Shown here piece by piece: positions 17,608 to 26,173 of a DNA stretch of 64,000 nucleotides. The first letter of the stretch is position 1. Every line of letters starts with the position of its first letter. The notes below the pieces were generated by a model that saw nothing but the letters and a program-made list of their open reading frames with translations, had not been told where the DNA came from and did no database searches. A program made the position numbers and the translations under genes. The DNA is from Roseomonas marmotae (GTDB lineage: Bacteria > Pseudomonadota > Alphaproteobacteria > Acetobacterales > Acetobacteraceae), in assembly GCF_017654485.1 (NCBI RefSeq), contig NZ_CP061091.1, positions 3,478,501 to 3,542,500 on the forward strand, given 5' to 3'.

Positions 17608-18537
17608 CTAGATCGCCTCCCGGCGGAAGAAAGCGCGCACGGTCGGGTGCGCCGCGTGGTCGCGCAATTCGCGCGGGTCGCCTTCGGCGATGATGCCTTT
17701 GGCCTGCTTGTCCAGCATGATGCAACGGTCGCCGATGGCCAGGATGCTCTGCAGCTCATGCGTCACCACCACGAAGGTGGTGCCGAGGTCGCGGGCCAGA
17801 TCCTTGATGAGCTGGTCCAGCCCCGCCGAGGTGATGGGGTCGAGGCCCGCGCTCGGTTCGTCCAGGAAGAGCACCGGCGGGTCCAGCGCCATGGCGCGCG
17901 CGATGCCGGCGCGCTTCGCCATGCCGCCGGAGATCTCGGCCGGCAGCCGGTCGGCGGCGTCGGAGAGGCCGACGAGGCCGAGCTTCACCCGCGCCACCTC
18001 CTCCCGCCCGCGCGGGGGCAGGCGCGTATGCTCCTCCAGCGGCAGCATGACATTCTCCAGCAGCGTCATGCTGCCGAAGAGCGCGCCTGACTGCCACATG
18101 ACGCCCAGCTTCGCCAGCAGCTCGCGGCGTTCGTCGCCGCTGGCGTGATGCAGGTCCTGGCCGAGGATGCGGCTCTCCCCCGCCGTCGGGTTGTAGAGGC
18201 CGATCAGCATCTTCAGCAGGGTGGACTTGCCGCAGCCCGAGCCGCCGAGGATCACGAAGACCTCGCCCCGCTCCACCTGGAAGCTGACGTCGCGGAAGAG
18301 GGTATTGGCGCCGAAGGCCATGGCGACGCCACGCGCCTCCACCACCGGGTCCGTTACCTCGCGCGGGTGCACGTCGGGCGCATCCCGCCCCGCCGGCGGG
18401 GCGACGCCGGGCGTCTCGGCTCCCGTGGGACGGGTTGCGGCATCGGGGCGTTCCGGGCTGCCGGGGCGCGGGCCGGCGGTGCGGTTGCCGGCATCCGGCT
18501 CGCCGGGCCTGGAGGGAACCATGCGGGAAGCCGTCAT
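17608..18537 (-). CDS. mlaF: Mla-type lipid ABC transporter ATP-binding protein
   Basis: 309-residue cytoplasmic ATPase. Walker A GGSGCGKST, signature ISGGMAKR, Walker B VLFLDEPSAGLDP and switch His in VVVTHELQ are all intact. The SGGMAKR form of the signature is typical of MlaF/Ttg2A ATPases. About 60 N-terminal residues, rich in Pro/Arg/Gly (SRPGEPDAGNRTAGPRPG), precede the domain and are atypical. The start ATG shares one base with the MlaE stop (TGATG), which implies coupled translation; the frame is open upstream but overlaps mlaE. Confidence 0.93.
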   Translation of the reverse strand: MTASRMVPSRPGEPDAGNRTAGPRPGSPERPDAATRPTGAETPGVAPPAGRDAPDVHPREVTDPVVEARGVAMAFGANTLFRDVSFQVERGEVFVILGGSGCGKSTLLKMLIGLYNPTAGESRILGQDLHHASGDERRELLAKLGVMWQSGALFGSMTLLENVMLPLEEHTRLPPRGREEVARVKLGLVGLSDAADRLPAEISGGMAKRAGIARAMALDPPVLFLDEPSAGLDPITSAGLDQLIKDLARDLGTTFVVVTHELQSILAIGDRCIMLDKQAKGIIAEGDPRELRDHAAHPTVRAFFRREAI

Positions 18538-19628
18538 CACCAGCCCAACCGATAGAACATCACGGCGAAGAAGCCATCCAGCACCACGGTGGCGACGATG
18601 CCGCCCACCACCGCGGCCGTGGCGGCGTCGCCCACCGCGCGCGGCCCGCGTCCGGCGGAGAGGCCGGCACGGCAGCCGATGCCGGCGATGACCACGCCGA
18701 AGACCATGGCCTTGAACAGCCCGCCCGCCAGCCCGCCCAGCGTCAGCCATTGCTGCAGCTGGTTGATCACCAGCGTCGCCGGGAAGCCCAGCGTGCCCAT
18801 CACGATCCCCATGCCGATGAGGCCGGAGAGGTTCATCAGCAGCGCCAGCACGGGCATCACCAGCATGGCCGCCAGCAGGCGCGGCAGCACCAGCATGGCC
18901 ACCGGCTCCACACCCATGATGCGCAGCGCGTCCACCTCCTCGTTCACCGTCATGGTGCCGAGTTCGGCGGCATAGGCGGAGCCGGTGCGGCCGGAGAGGA
19001 TGATGGCGGCGATCAGCGGGCCCAGTTCGCGGATCATGGAGATGCCGACCAGGGCGGGGATGAAGATCTCCGCGCCGAACATCCGCATGGGGATGGAGGA
19101 CTGGAAGGCCAGGATGACGCCGATCAGCATGCCCAGCAGGATGGCCAGCGGAAAGGCGCGCAGCCCCGCCTCGTCCAGATGCCGCAACAGGTCGGCCAGC
19201 CGCAGCTGGCCCGGGTGGCGCAGCACGGAGAGGCCGAGCACCACCGCCTCTCCCATGAAGCCGATGCCCTCGGCCGCCGCCTTTACCCGGCCCACGCCCC
19301 AGGCACCGAGGGCGGCGACGAAGGGCAGGCCCCTGCCCGGCGGCTGCGGGCGCGGCGCCTCCAGCGCCACGCGGGCGCGCTCCAGCACGGCGGCGATGCC
19401 GGAACCCGCGCCTTCCAGCCGCGCTTCGCGGCCACCGGCCGCCAGCACCAGGGCGGCGCCGCTGGTATCCAGGGCAGAAACCCCGGAAAGGTCCACCACC
19501 GCCGCGCCACGCCCGGCGCGGAGCACCGGATCCCAGAGCCGGCCGATCCGCTCGGTGGTCAGCGCGCCGCGCAGGGCGAGCCTGTCGCCCTCCCGCGCGA
19601 AACCCGGTTCCTGGGCCTCATCCCGCAT
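18537..19628 (-). CDS. mlaE: MlaE-type lipid ABC permease with fused STAS domain
   Basis: 363 residues. Residues 1-100 form a STAS domain (AAVVDLSGVSALDTSGAALVL), equivalent to the separate E. coli MlaB. The rest is the MlaE permease, with IRELGPLIAAIILSGRTGSAYAAELGTM, the hallmark segment. Together with MlaF and MlaD it moves phospholipids between the membranes to keep the outer leaflet lipid-asymmetric. Fusion of STAS to the permease fixes the 1:1 stoichiometry. The ATG at 19628 is used; a GTG four codons earlier is possible. It overlaps the amine-oxidase stop by 11 bases. Confidence 0.92.
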   Translation of the reverse strand: MRDEAQEPGFAREGDRLALRGALTTERIGRLWDPVLRAGRGAAVVDLSGVSALDTSGAALVLAAGGREARLEGAGSGIAAVLERARVALEAPRPQPPGRGLPFVAALGAWGVGRVKAAAEGIGFMGEAVVLGLSVLRHPGQLRLADLLRHLDEAGLRAFPLAILLGMLIGVILAFQSSIPMRMFGAEIFIPALVGISMIRELGPLIAAIILSGRTGSAYAAELGTMTVNEEVDALRIMGVEPVAMLVLPRLLAAMLVMPVLALLMNLSGLIGMGIVMGTLGFPATLVINQLQQWLTLGGLAGGLFKAMVFGVVIAGIGCRAGLSAGRGPRAVGDAATAAVVGGIVATVVLDGFFAVMFYRLGW

Positions 19629-20934
19629 GATCGGTTCCACTCACTCCGGCCGCCCCGCCCCGCCCCCGCATCGCGCGGGCCGCATGGGCGGCGGCGGCCT
19701 CTCCCGTTTCCCAGGCACCGCCCAGCGTGGCGGCCAGCCCGGTATGACAGGCCTCCCCCGCGAAGCAGAGCCGCCCGCCCGCCAGGGGTTCCGCCAGGAT
19801 GGCGCGGGCGGCGGCGCGCCCCGGCAAGGCGTGGCTATAGGCGCCGCGCGAAAAGGGGTCACGCCCCCAGTCGCTGACCAGTCCTCCGTCCCGCCGCAGC
19901 GCCTGGGTGGCGCGGGCGCCGAAATTGCGGCGCAGTTCCTCGAAGGCGAAGTCGATGGTGGCCTCGGGCCCGGCGTCCGCCAGTGCCCAGGCATGCGGTC
20001 CGCCGACGAAGCCCATCAGGTGGTCATGGCCAAAGGGCCAGGCAATGGCGGTCAGCGCTGCCTCATCCTGCCGCGCCACCCGGCGCTCGATGCCAGTGAA
20101 GGGCGCCAGGCCCAGCCGGTCCTGCCCCGCTGCGCGCAGCCCGATCTTGGTCAGCAGGCCCAGCGGCAGGTCGTGGATGGCCTGCGCCGTCCGGTCGGGC
20201 AGGTCCGGGTTGAACTGGATGGCCCCGGCGGCGAGCACGGAGGTTGGCACCGTCACGATGGCGGCGGTGGCTTCCAGCCGGCCGAAATCCCCTTCCGCGA
20301 TCACGCGGGGGCCGGACCAGTCCAGCCGCCTCACCACCGCGCCATAGGCGATGGGCAGGCCCTCTGCGAGGCGCCTCATCAGGCTGCCCGCACCCTCAGG
20401 CAGAAGCAGGTCGGGCGGCTCCAGCAGCGTGTCGAGCCAGTCCGCCGCATCCATGGCCGACATGGGGGCAGCGCAGATCACCGGGCCTTCCCAGTGCAGG
20501 ATGGTGGCGTCCCAGTGGCCGGCGCCGAAGCCGGCGCGGACGGCCAGCGCGGCGGCGCTCTCCCCGGGACGGCGGGGCATGGCCGCCAGCTTCGCGTGGA
20601 AGCCTTCCCAGGCGGCGTCGTATTCGGCCATGGCCGCCGCATCCACCAGCTGGCCATTTTCGAAACAGACGGATTGCCGTGCGCTGCCATGGTCGAAAGG
20701 CGCCATGCCCATTTGTTCGGCCAGGCCGCGCAGCGGGTTCCGGCCGGCGGCATGAAGCCAGGTGGCGCCGAGGTCGAAGGGCGCGCCGAGCGTCACGCTG
20801 TCGGTGGCCGCGCGCCCGCCCGCCCGCTCCCGCGCCTCCAGCACCTGGCAGGTCAGCCCGGCCTGTCGCAGCGCGCGGGCGGCAGCGATGCCGGCCGCGC
20901 CGGCGCCGACCACCAGCACATCCACAGCAGCCAT
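19618..20934 (-). CDS. FAD-dependent amine oxidase family protein
   Basis: 438-residue flavoprotein. The N-terminal VDVLVVGAGAAGIAAARAL is the Rossmann FAD motif, followed by LEARERAGGRA; the C-terminal GRLCFAGEACHTGLAATLGG is the second FAD segment of monoamine-oxidase-like enzymes. It resembles the amine oxidase/polyamine oxidase branch; the substrate is unknown. There is no signal peptide. The start is two bases after the yccF stop, and the 3' end overlaps mlaE, so it is likely co-transcribed with the mla operon. Whether it works with lipids is open. Confidence 0.85.
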   Translation of the reverse strand: MAAVDVLVVGAGAAGIAAARALRQAGLTCQVLEARERAGGRAATDSVTLGAPFDLGATWLHAAGRNPLRGLAEQMGMAPFDHGSARQSVCFENGQLVDAAAMAEYDAAWEGFHAKLAAMPRRPGESAAALAVRAGFGAGHWDATILHWEGPVICAAPMSAMDAADWLDTLLEPPDLLLPEGAGSLMRRLAEGLPIAYGAVVRRLDWSGPRVIAEGDFGRLEATAAIVTVPTSVLAAGAIQFNPDLPDRTAQAIHDLPLGLLTKIGLRAAGQDRLGLAPFTGIERRVARQDEAALTAIAWPFGHDHLMGFVGGPHAWALADAGPEATIDFAFEELRRNFGARATQALRRDGGLVSDWGRDPFSRGAYSHALPGRAAARAILAEPLAGGRLCFAGEACHTGLAATLGGAWETGEAAAAHAARAMRGRGGAAGVSGTDHAG

Positions 20935-20936
20935 GC

Positions 20937-21395
20937 TCAGCGCCGTGCCCGGTCCAGCCCCGCCTGGCCACGCCCCAGGGCGATGGCATCGCCCACCGCG
21001 TTCGGCACCACCCGCTTGCCCACCGGGAAGAGCGAGGCCGCCGCCAGCTTCAGATGCGCCCAGGCGAAGGGCAGGCCGATGATGGTGATGGCCGTGCTCG
21101 CCGCCAGGGTCAGATGCGCGATGCAGAGCCAGATGCCGGCCAGCAGGAACCAGAGGATATTGGCCAGCCAGCCCAGCGGGCCGGTGCCCAGCGTGCCGCG
21201 GCCGGTCAGTTCCTCGGTGGTCACGAGGGTATAGCCGAAGGGCGTGAAGCTGTAGCGGGCCATCATCAGGCAGGCCCGGGCCCAGGGCAGGCCGATGATC
21301 GTCAGTGCCATCAGGACAGCCGCCACCAGCCACATCAGCGCCGGGATGAATCCCAGGCCGGGAATGTTCCAGAGGATGTTCAGCAGGAGGGCCAT
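20937..21395 (-). CDS. yccF: YccF-domain inner-membrane protein
   Basis: 152 residues with two copies of the YccF motif: LNILWNIPGLGF near the N-terminus and LANILWFLLAGIWL in the middle, each followed by a TIIGLPWA/TIIGLPFAWA segment. Four hydrophobic stretches are visible. YccF proteins are widespread inner-membrane proteins of unknown function. It heads the YccF, amine-oxidase, mla gene run. Confidence 0.9.
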   Translation of the reverse strand: MALLLNILWNIPGLGFIPALMWLVAAVLMALTIIGLPWARACLMMARYSFTPFGYTLVTTEELTGRGTLGTGPLGWLANILWFLLAGIWLCIAHLTLAASTAITIIGLPFAWAHLKLAAASLFPVGKRVVPNAVGDAIALGRGQAGLDRARR

Positions 21396-21481
21396 CGGGG
21401 CTCCGTAGGGGTCAGGGCCGGAAAGGTGGGCCAGGAAGAAGAATGCGCGGCCGGCGCGGGCGGTTGCTGGGGGGTTCCGGC

Positions 21482-22663
21482 TCAGGGCCGGTGGATGTCG
21501 TACACCTGGATGCCGCTGCCTGGTGGGGGCATGGCCAGCCAGTGGCCGCGGCGCAAGGTGGCACGGGTATCCTCCAGCCCGGCATGCCAGTGCTCCCGCA
21601 TCGCGCCGGAGGAGAATTCATAGTCCTTGGCCTGCCCCTCATGGGCCTGCTGGCGATAGATCAGGTGCAGGATCACCACCTCCGGCAGCCGTTCCAGCCG
21701 GCGTTTCAGGGCACGCTGCCCGTCATCCAGCCGGTCCTCCGGCACCAGGGCCAGGGCACGCCGCAATTCCAGTTCCAGCGCGCGCAGGCGGCGATAGGCA
21801 TTGGTCACCATGCGCGTGCGGCTGCTGTACTGGATGTCCTTCTGCCGCGCCAGCACCGCCGGCATGCTGCGCGGCACCGGGCCGCGGGCGCTGAAGAGGT
21901 CCACCTGGAAAGCCAGGGTGTTCCGGTCCTCCAGGTTCTCCAGCAGATGCGCCAGCGGCGTATTGGAGACGAGGCCCCCGTCCCAGTAGCTCTCCCCATC
22001 CACCCGGATCATCGGCAGTGCCGGCGGCAGGGCGCCGGAGGCCATGATGTGGTCCTCCGTCAGCCGCATCCGGGCATTGTCGAAATAGGCGAAGTTGCCG
22101 CTGCCGACATTCACGGCGCCGACCGAGAGGCGGATGCCGCCATCGTTCAGCCGCCCGAAATCCACCAGCCGGCGCAGCGTCTGCCGCAGCGGCGCGCTGT
22201 CGTAGAAGGCGGTCGCCGTCCTCATGCCGGAGACGGAGAGCCAGGGGCTGGGCACATTCGGCGTGAAGAAGCCGGGCTGGCCCTGCAGCATCGTCAGCGC
22301 CGCCGAGGCCTCGTGCTGCCATTGCCGCAGCCAGTCGCCGCTATCCAGCACCTCCGGCAGGTCCAGCCCGAAGGGCCAGAGCCGCTCCGTGGTCACGGTA
22401 TCCCAGAACTCGCGCAGCGCCGCGAGCCGCCGCTCCGGCGGATTGCCGGCGATCAGCGCGCCGTTGACGGCGCCGATGGACACCCCGGCGAGCCAGTCCA
22501 GCCCGATCCCGGCCTCCTCCAGCGCCTCATAGACCCCCGCCTGGAACGCCCCCAGCGCGCCGCCACCCTGCAGCACCAGCGCCACCCGGCGGGAGCCGCC
22601 CGGGCACCACGACTTCCCGGCCGGGCCGGTGGCGTGCGGGTCCTGGGGGTGAGGATGGTCCAT
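21482..22663 (-). CDS. Patatin-like phospholipase
   Basis: 393-residue predicted lipid acyl hydrolase. The catalytic elements are present: the oxyanion loop LVLQGGGALGAFQAG, the nucleophile elbow GVSIG and the DGG motif (YWDGGLVSN) bearing the catalytic Asp. A C-terminal extension of about 150 residues resembles the DUF3734 domain often found after bacterial patatins. There is no signal peptide, so the location is cytoplasmic or membrane-associated. The start at MDHPHPQD is chosen over an upstream in-frame ATG by family fit. It is divergent from bphO. Confidence 0.9.
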   Translation of the reverse strand: MDHPHPQDPHATGPAGKSWCPGGSRRVALVLQGGGALGAFQAGVYEALEEAGIGLDWLAGVSIGAVNGALIAGNPPERRLAALREFWDTVTTERLWPFGLDLPEVLDSGDWLRQWQHEASAALTMLQGQPGFFTPNVPSPWLSVSGMRTATAFYDSAPLRQTLRRLVDFGRLNDGGIRLSVGAVNVGSGNFAYFDNARMRLTEDHIMASGALPPALPMIRVDGESYWDGGLVSNTPLAHLLENLEDRNTLAFQVDLFSARGPVPRSMPAVLARQKDIQYSSRTRMVTNAYRRLRALELELRRALALVPEDRLDDGQRALKRRLERLPEVVILHLIYRQQAHEGQAKDYEFSSGAMREHWHAGLEDTRATLRRGHWLAMPPPGSGIQVYDIHRP

Positions 22664-22872
22664 GGCATCGGTCCTGCGGCGACGAAGGGCAAGGCGAAAT
22701 GGCAAGGCCAGAGATTGGGTGCCGGGCGCCTGATTGCCAGGGCCGCCGGGGCATGCCTACCCCTCTCCGGAATGGTTCGGGTGTGCACCGGGCCGGCTTT
22801 ACCGCTAGGCTGCCTTCAGGAACAGGACGGTTGCCACAGGCGGCACCCGTGGCAGGACTGCAGGACAGGTGA

Positions 22873-23478
22873 ATGCGGGACGTTTCGGGGCAGCTTCAGC
22901 AGGGCATCCGCTGGCATTTGCGGCAGTCGACCGAGGAACAGCACGCGGGCGTGGACATGCTGGGCAGCCGCTTCCCGCTGGAGACGCCGGCGGGCTACCG
23001 GCGCTTCCTCCGCGCCCATGCCCGCGCCCTGCCCGCGCTGGAACAGGCGCTGGAGGAGGCCGGGATCGCCGGGCTGCTGCCCGACTGGCCCCGGCGTTCC
23101 CGCCGTGCCGCCCTGGCGGCCGACCTGGCCGCGCTGGGCGTCGAGCCGCCGCCCCCCCTGCCCTTCGGGCCGCCGGCCAGCGCCGCCGCCGCCCTGGGCG
23201 CCGCCTATGTGCTGGAGGGGTCGCGCTTCGGCAATGGCATGCTGCTGCGGCAGGTCAACAAGGCGGCCGGCCCTTCAAAACCGGCCGCCACAGCCTATCT
23301 CGGACATCAGGTGGCGGGAGAGGGCAATGCCTGGCTCGCCTTCCTGGTGCGGCTGGAGGACCGGCTCGCCGATCCGGCACTGTGGCCCCAGGCCACCGAG
23401 GGCGCCCGCGACGCCTTCCGGTGCTTCCACGCCGCCCTGGCCGCCGAACAGGCGGAGGACACCCCGCTTCATGCGTGA
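22873..23478 (+). CDS. bphO: Biliverdin-producing heme oxygenase
   Basis: 201-residue enzyme converting heme to biliverdin, iron and CO, supplying the chromophore for the phytochrome encoded next. The proximal His is seen at residue 24 in LRQSTEEQHAGVD, and the distal-helix glycine region reads YVLEGSRFGNGMLL. An AGGACAGGTGA ribosome-binding site precedes the ATG. Its stop overlaps the phytochrome start by eight bases, the usual bphO-bphP arrangement. Confidence 0.92.
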   Translation: MRDVSGQLQQGIRWHLRQSTEEQHAGVDMLGSRFPLETPAGYRRFLRAHARALPALEQALEEAGIAGLLPDWPRRSRRAALAADLAALGVEPPPPLPFGPPASAAAALGAAYVLEGSRFGNGMLLRQVNKAAGPSKPAATAYLGHQVAGEGNAWLAFLVRLEDRLADPALWPQATEGARDAFRCFHAALAAEQAEDTPLHA

Positions 23479-26047
23479 CCCTGCTCCGCCACCGCCGATA
23501 CAGGCCCCCCCGGTCGAGATCGACCTGACCAATTGCGATCGTGAGCCGATCCATCTGCTGGGCGCCATCCAGCCCAATGGCTTCCTGATCGCCACCTCCT
23601 CGGAATGGCAGATCCGCCGGGTCTCGGCCAATGTGGAGGAGTTCCTGGAGGAGCCGCCCGAGGCGCTGCTGGGACGGCCGCTCTCCGAGGTCTTTAGCTG
23701 GGAGGCGCTGCACGAGATCGGCGGGCGGCTGCACATGCTGCGCGGCCCGGATGCGCTGGAGCGGCTTTTCGGCGTGGCGCTGCGCGATGGCGGGGCGCCC
23801 TATGACCTCGCCGTGCACATGGTGGACGAGCAGATCGTCATCGAGGCCGAGCCCTCGGATCTCGAGGACGGGCTGGAGGCCAGCACCACCGTCCGCAGCA
23901 TGATCGCCCGCCTGCAGCAGGCCGACGGGATGGAGGGCCTCTGCCGGGAGGCGGTGCGCCAGATCCGCGGCCTGACCGGCTTCGCCCGCGTCATGCTCTA
24001 CCGCTTCCATCACGATGGCGGCGGCGAGGTGGTCGCGGAATCCGCCGCCAGCTTCCTGGAGGCCTTCATGGGCCTGCGCTTCCCGGCCTCGGACATCCCG
24101 AAGCAGGCGCGCCAGCTCTACGAGCGCAACTGGCTGCGGCTGATCAGCGACGCCGATGCCGCCCCCGTGCCCATCCTGCCGGCGCGGGACGCCGATGGGC
24201 AGGTGCTGGACCTCTCGCTGAGCGTGCTCCGCAGCGTCTCCCCCATCCATATCGAGTACCTGAAGAACATGGGGGTCGCCGCCTCCATGTCGATCTCGGT
24301 GCTCCGCAAGGGCAAGCTCTGGGGGCTGATCGCCTGCCACAACCCCGAGCCGCTGCGTATCCCCTTCGAGCGCCGCACCGCCGCCGAGCTTTTCTCCCAG
24401 ATCTTCTCCCTGCAGCTGGAGAGCCGGGAGCGGGAGATCGAGCTGGCGCGGGAGGCGGCGGCCAACAAGGTGCACAACCGGCTCATGGCCTCTCTGGGCG
24501 CCATGCGCCCGGGCAGCCGGAGCCTGACCGATTTCCTGGACATCCTGTCCGAGGTGCTGCCCTGCGACGGCATCGGCCTGTGGAGCGCCAGCGGCACGGC
24601 GCTGCATGGCCATACGCCCACGGCCGAGGAATTCGCCGCCCTGATCGGCTTCCTCAACCGTTCGGCCTCGGGCACCATCTTCTCCACCCACCATCTGGGC
24701 AAGCTGCATGAGCCCGCGCGCGACTATGCCGACCGCGCCGCGGGGCTGCTGGCCCTCCCCCTCTCCCGTGCCCCGCGCGACTATCTCGTCTTCTTCCGCC
24801 GGCAGGTGGCGCATGCGGTGACCTGGGCGGGCAACCCTAACAAGCCCGTCAGCCTCGGCCCCAACGGCATCCGCCTGACCCCGCGCAAGAGCTTCGCCGC
24901 CTGGCGGGAGACGGTGGAGGGCCGCAGCGAGGCCTGGACCGAGAGCGACTTGCAGATGGCCGAGCGGCTGCGGATCTCGCTGCTCGAGGTGGTGCTGCAG
25001 CTCTCCGACATGGCGGAGCAGGAGAGGCGCGTGGCGCAGGAGCGGCAGGAGATCCTGATCGCCGAGCTGAACCACCGTGTGCGGAACATCCTCAGCCTGA
25101 TCCGCGGGCTGGTGAAGCAGAGCCAGGGCAATGCCGCCACGGTCGAGGAATTCGCCAAGCTGGTCGGCGGCCGCATCCAGGCCCTGGCCCGGGCGCATGA
25201 CCAGATCACCGCCGATAAGTGGCAGCCGGCGCCGCTGGCCGACCTCGTGATGGCCGAGGCCGCCGCCTATCTGGAACACAAGGCCGACCGCGTCCTCCTC
25301 TCCGGCCCGCCGGTGCTGCTGGACCCGCAGGCGCATACGACCATGGCCCTCGTCATCCATGAGATGATGACCAATGCCGCCAAATACGGCGCGCTCTGCG
25401 ACCGCCACGGCCTTGTCCGCATCACTTGGCAGCGGCTGCCCGAGGGTGCGCTGGAGATCCTCTGGACGGAAGAGGGCGGCCCCCCGGTGCAGCCACCGAG
25501 CCGCAAGGGCTTCGGCACCACCATCATCGAGCGCGCGGTGCCGCACGACCTGAAGGGCGAGGCCGAGCTGCGCTATACGCTGGGCGGCATGCAGGGCCGC
25601 TTCGTGCTGCCTGCCGCCTATGTGCATGACGCCGTCCCCCGCCCGGCCGAGGAGAGCCCCCAGCCTCTCCGCGAGGTGGAGGAGGAGAATGTCTCGCTGG
25701 CGCTGAACATCATGCTGGTCGAGGACAACCTGCTGATCGCCATGGATGCGGAGGATCAGCTCCGCCGCCTCGGCGCGGCCTCGGTGGAGGTGGCCTCCAA
25801 CGTGCAGGCGGCCCTGCAGATCATCTCCCGCTCGCCGCCGGATATCGCGCTGCTGGACATGAACCTCGGGCGGGAGAACAGCTTCCCCGTCGCGGATGCG
25901 CTGACAGCGCGCGGCATCCCCTTCGTCTTCGCCACCGGCTATGGCGAGGCCAGCGCCTTCCCCGAACGATTCCGCGACGCGGCGGTCATCAAGAAACCCT
26001 ATACCCAGAACGACATCCGGGCGGCGCTGCTGCGGCGGCTGGCCTGA
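23471..26047 (+). CDS. bphP: Bacteriophytochrome HWE histidine kinase with C-terminal receiver domain
   Basis: 858-residue red/far-red light sensor. Order: PAS (about 20-125) with chromophore-binding Cys22 in NCDREPIH; GAF (about 145-310) with FPASDIPKQAR; PHY (about 325-505) with the tongue motif PRKSF at 471-475; an HWE-type kinase with phospho-acceptor His535 (ELNHRVRN), N-box HEMMTNAAKYGAL and the WTEEGGPPV motif; and a receiver domain with Asp796 in LLDMNL and Lys in VIKKPY. This hybrid layout resembles Agrobacterium Agp2. IQPNG replaces the usual IQPHG in the PAS domain. Output presumably goes through phosphotransfer to the fused receiver; no separate target gene is adjacent. Confidence 0.95.
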   Translation: MRDPAPPPPIQAPPVEIDLTNCDREPIHLLGAIQPNGFLIATSSEWQIRRVSANVEEFLEEPPEALLGRPLSEVFSWEALHEIGGRLHMLRGPDALERLFGVALRDGGAPYDLAVHMVDEQIVIEAEPSDLEDGLEASTTVRSMIARLQQADGMEGLCREAVRQIRGLTGFARVMLYRFHHDGGGEVVAESAASFLEAFMGLRFPASDIPKQARQLYERNWLRLISDADAAPVPILPARDADGQVLDLSLSVLRSVSPIHIEYLKNMGVAASMSISVLRKGKLWGLIACHNPEPLRIPFERRTAAELFSQIFSLQLESREREIELAREAAANKVHNRLMASLGAMRPGSRSLTDFLDILSEVLPCDGIGLWSASGTALHGHTPTAEEFAALIGFLNRSASGTIFSTHHLGKLHEPARDYADRAAGLLALPLSRAPRDYLVFFRRQVAHAVTWAGNPNKPVSLGPNGIRLTPRKSFAAWRETVEGRSEAWTESDLQMAERLRISLLEVVLQLSDMAEQERRVAQERQEILIAELNHRVRNILSLIRGLVKQSQGNAATVEEFAKLVGGRIQALARAHDQITADKWQPAPLADLVMAEAAAYLEHKADRVLLSGPPVLLDPQAHTTMALVIHEMMTNAAKYGALCDRHGLVRITWQRLPEGALEILWTEEGGPPVQPPSRKGFGTTIIERAVPHDLKGEAELRYTLGGMQGRFVLPAAYVHDAVPRPAEESPQPLREVEEENVSLALNIMLVEDNLLIAMDAEDQLRRLGAASVEVASNVQAALQIISRSPPDIALLDMNLGRENSFPVADALTARGIPFVFATGYGEASAFPERFRDAAVIKKPYTQNDIRAALLRRLA

Positions 26048-26173
26048 GGCGGGCCGGGGAGGCTAACGAAACCATCCCTCGGAACATTCCGCCCGCGAAG
26101 TCACGGTCCGCGTTGGCGGCGCGGCCCTACCTTCCTATATGGTGGACAAATGATGACACGCCGGAGAGAATCG

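Noticed and set aside
21443..23470. Plus-strand extension upstream of the phytochrome
   Set aside because: Runs antisense through patatin and out of frame through bphO; homology begins at 23471.
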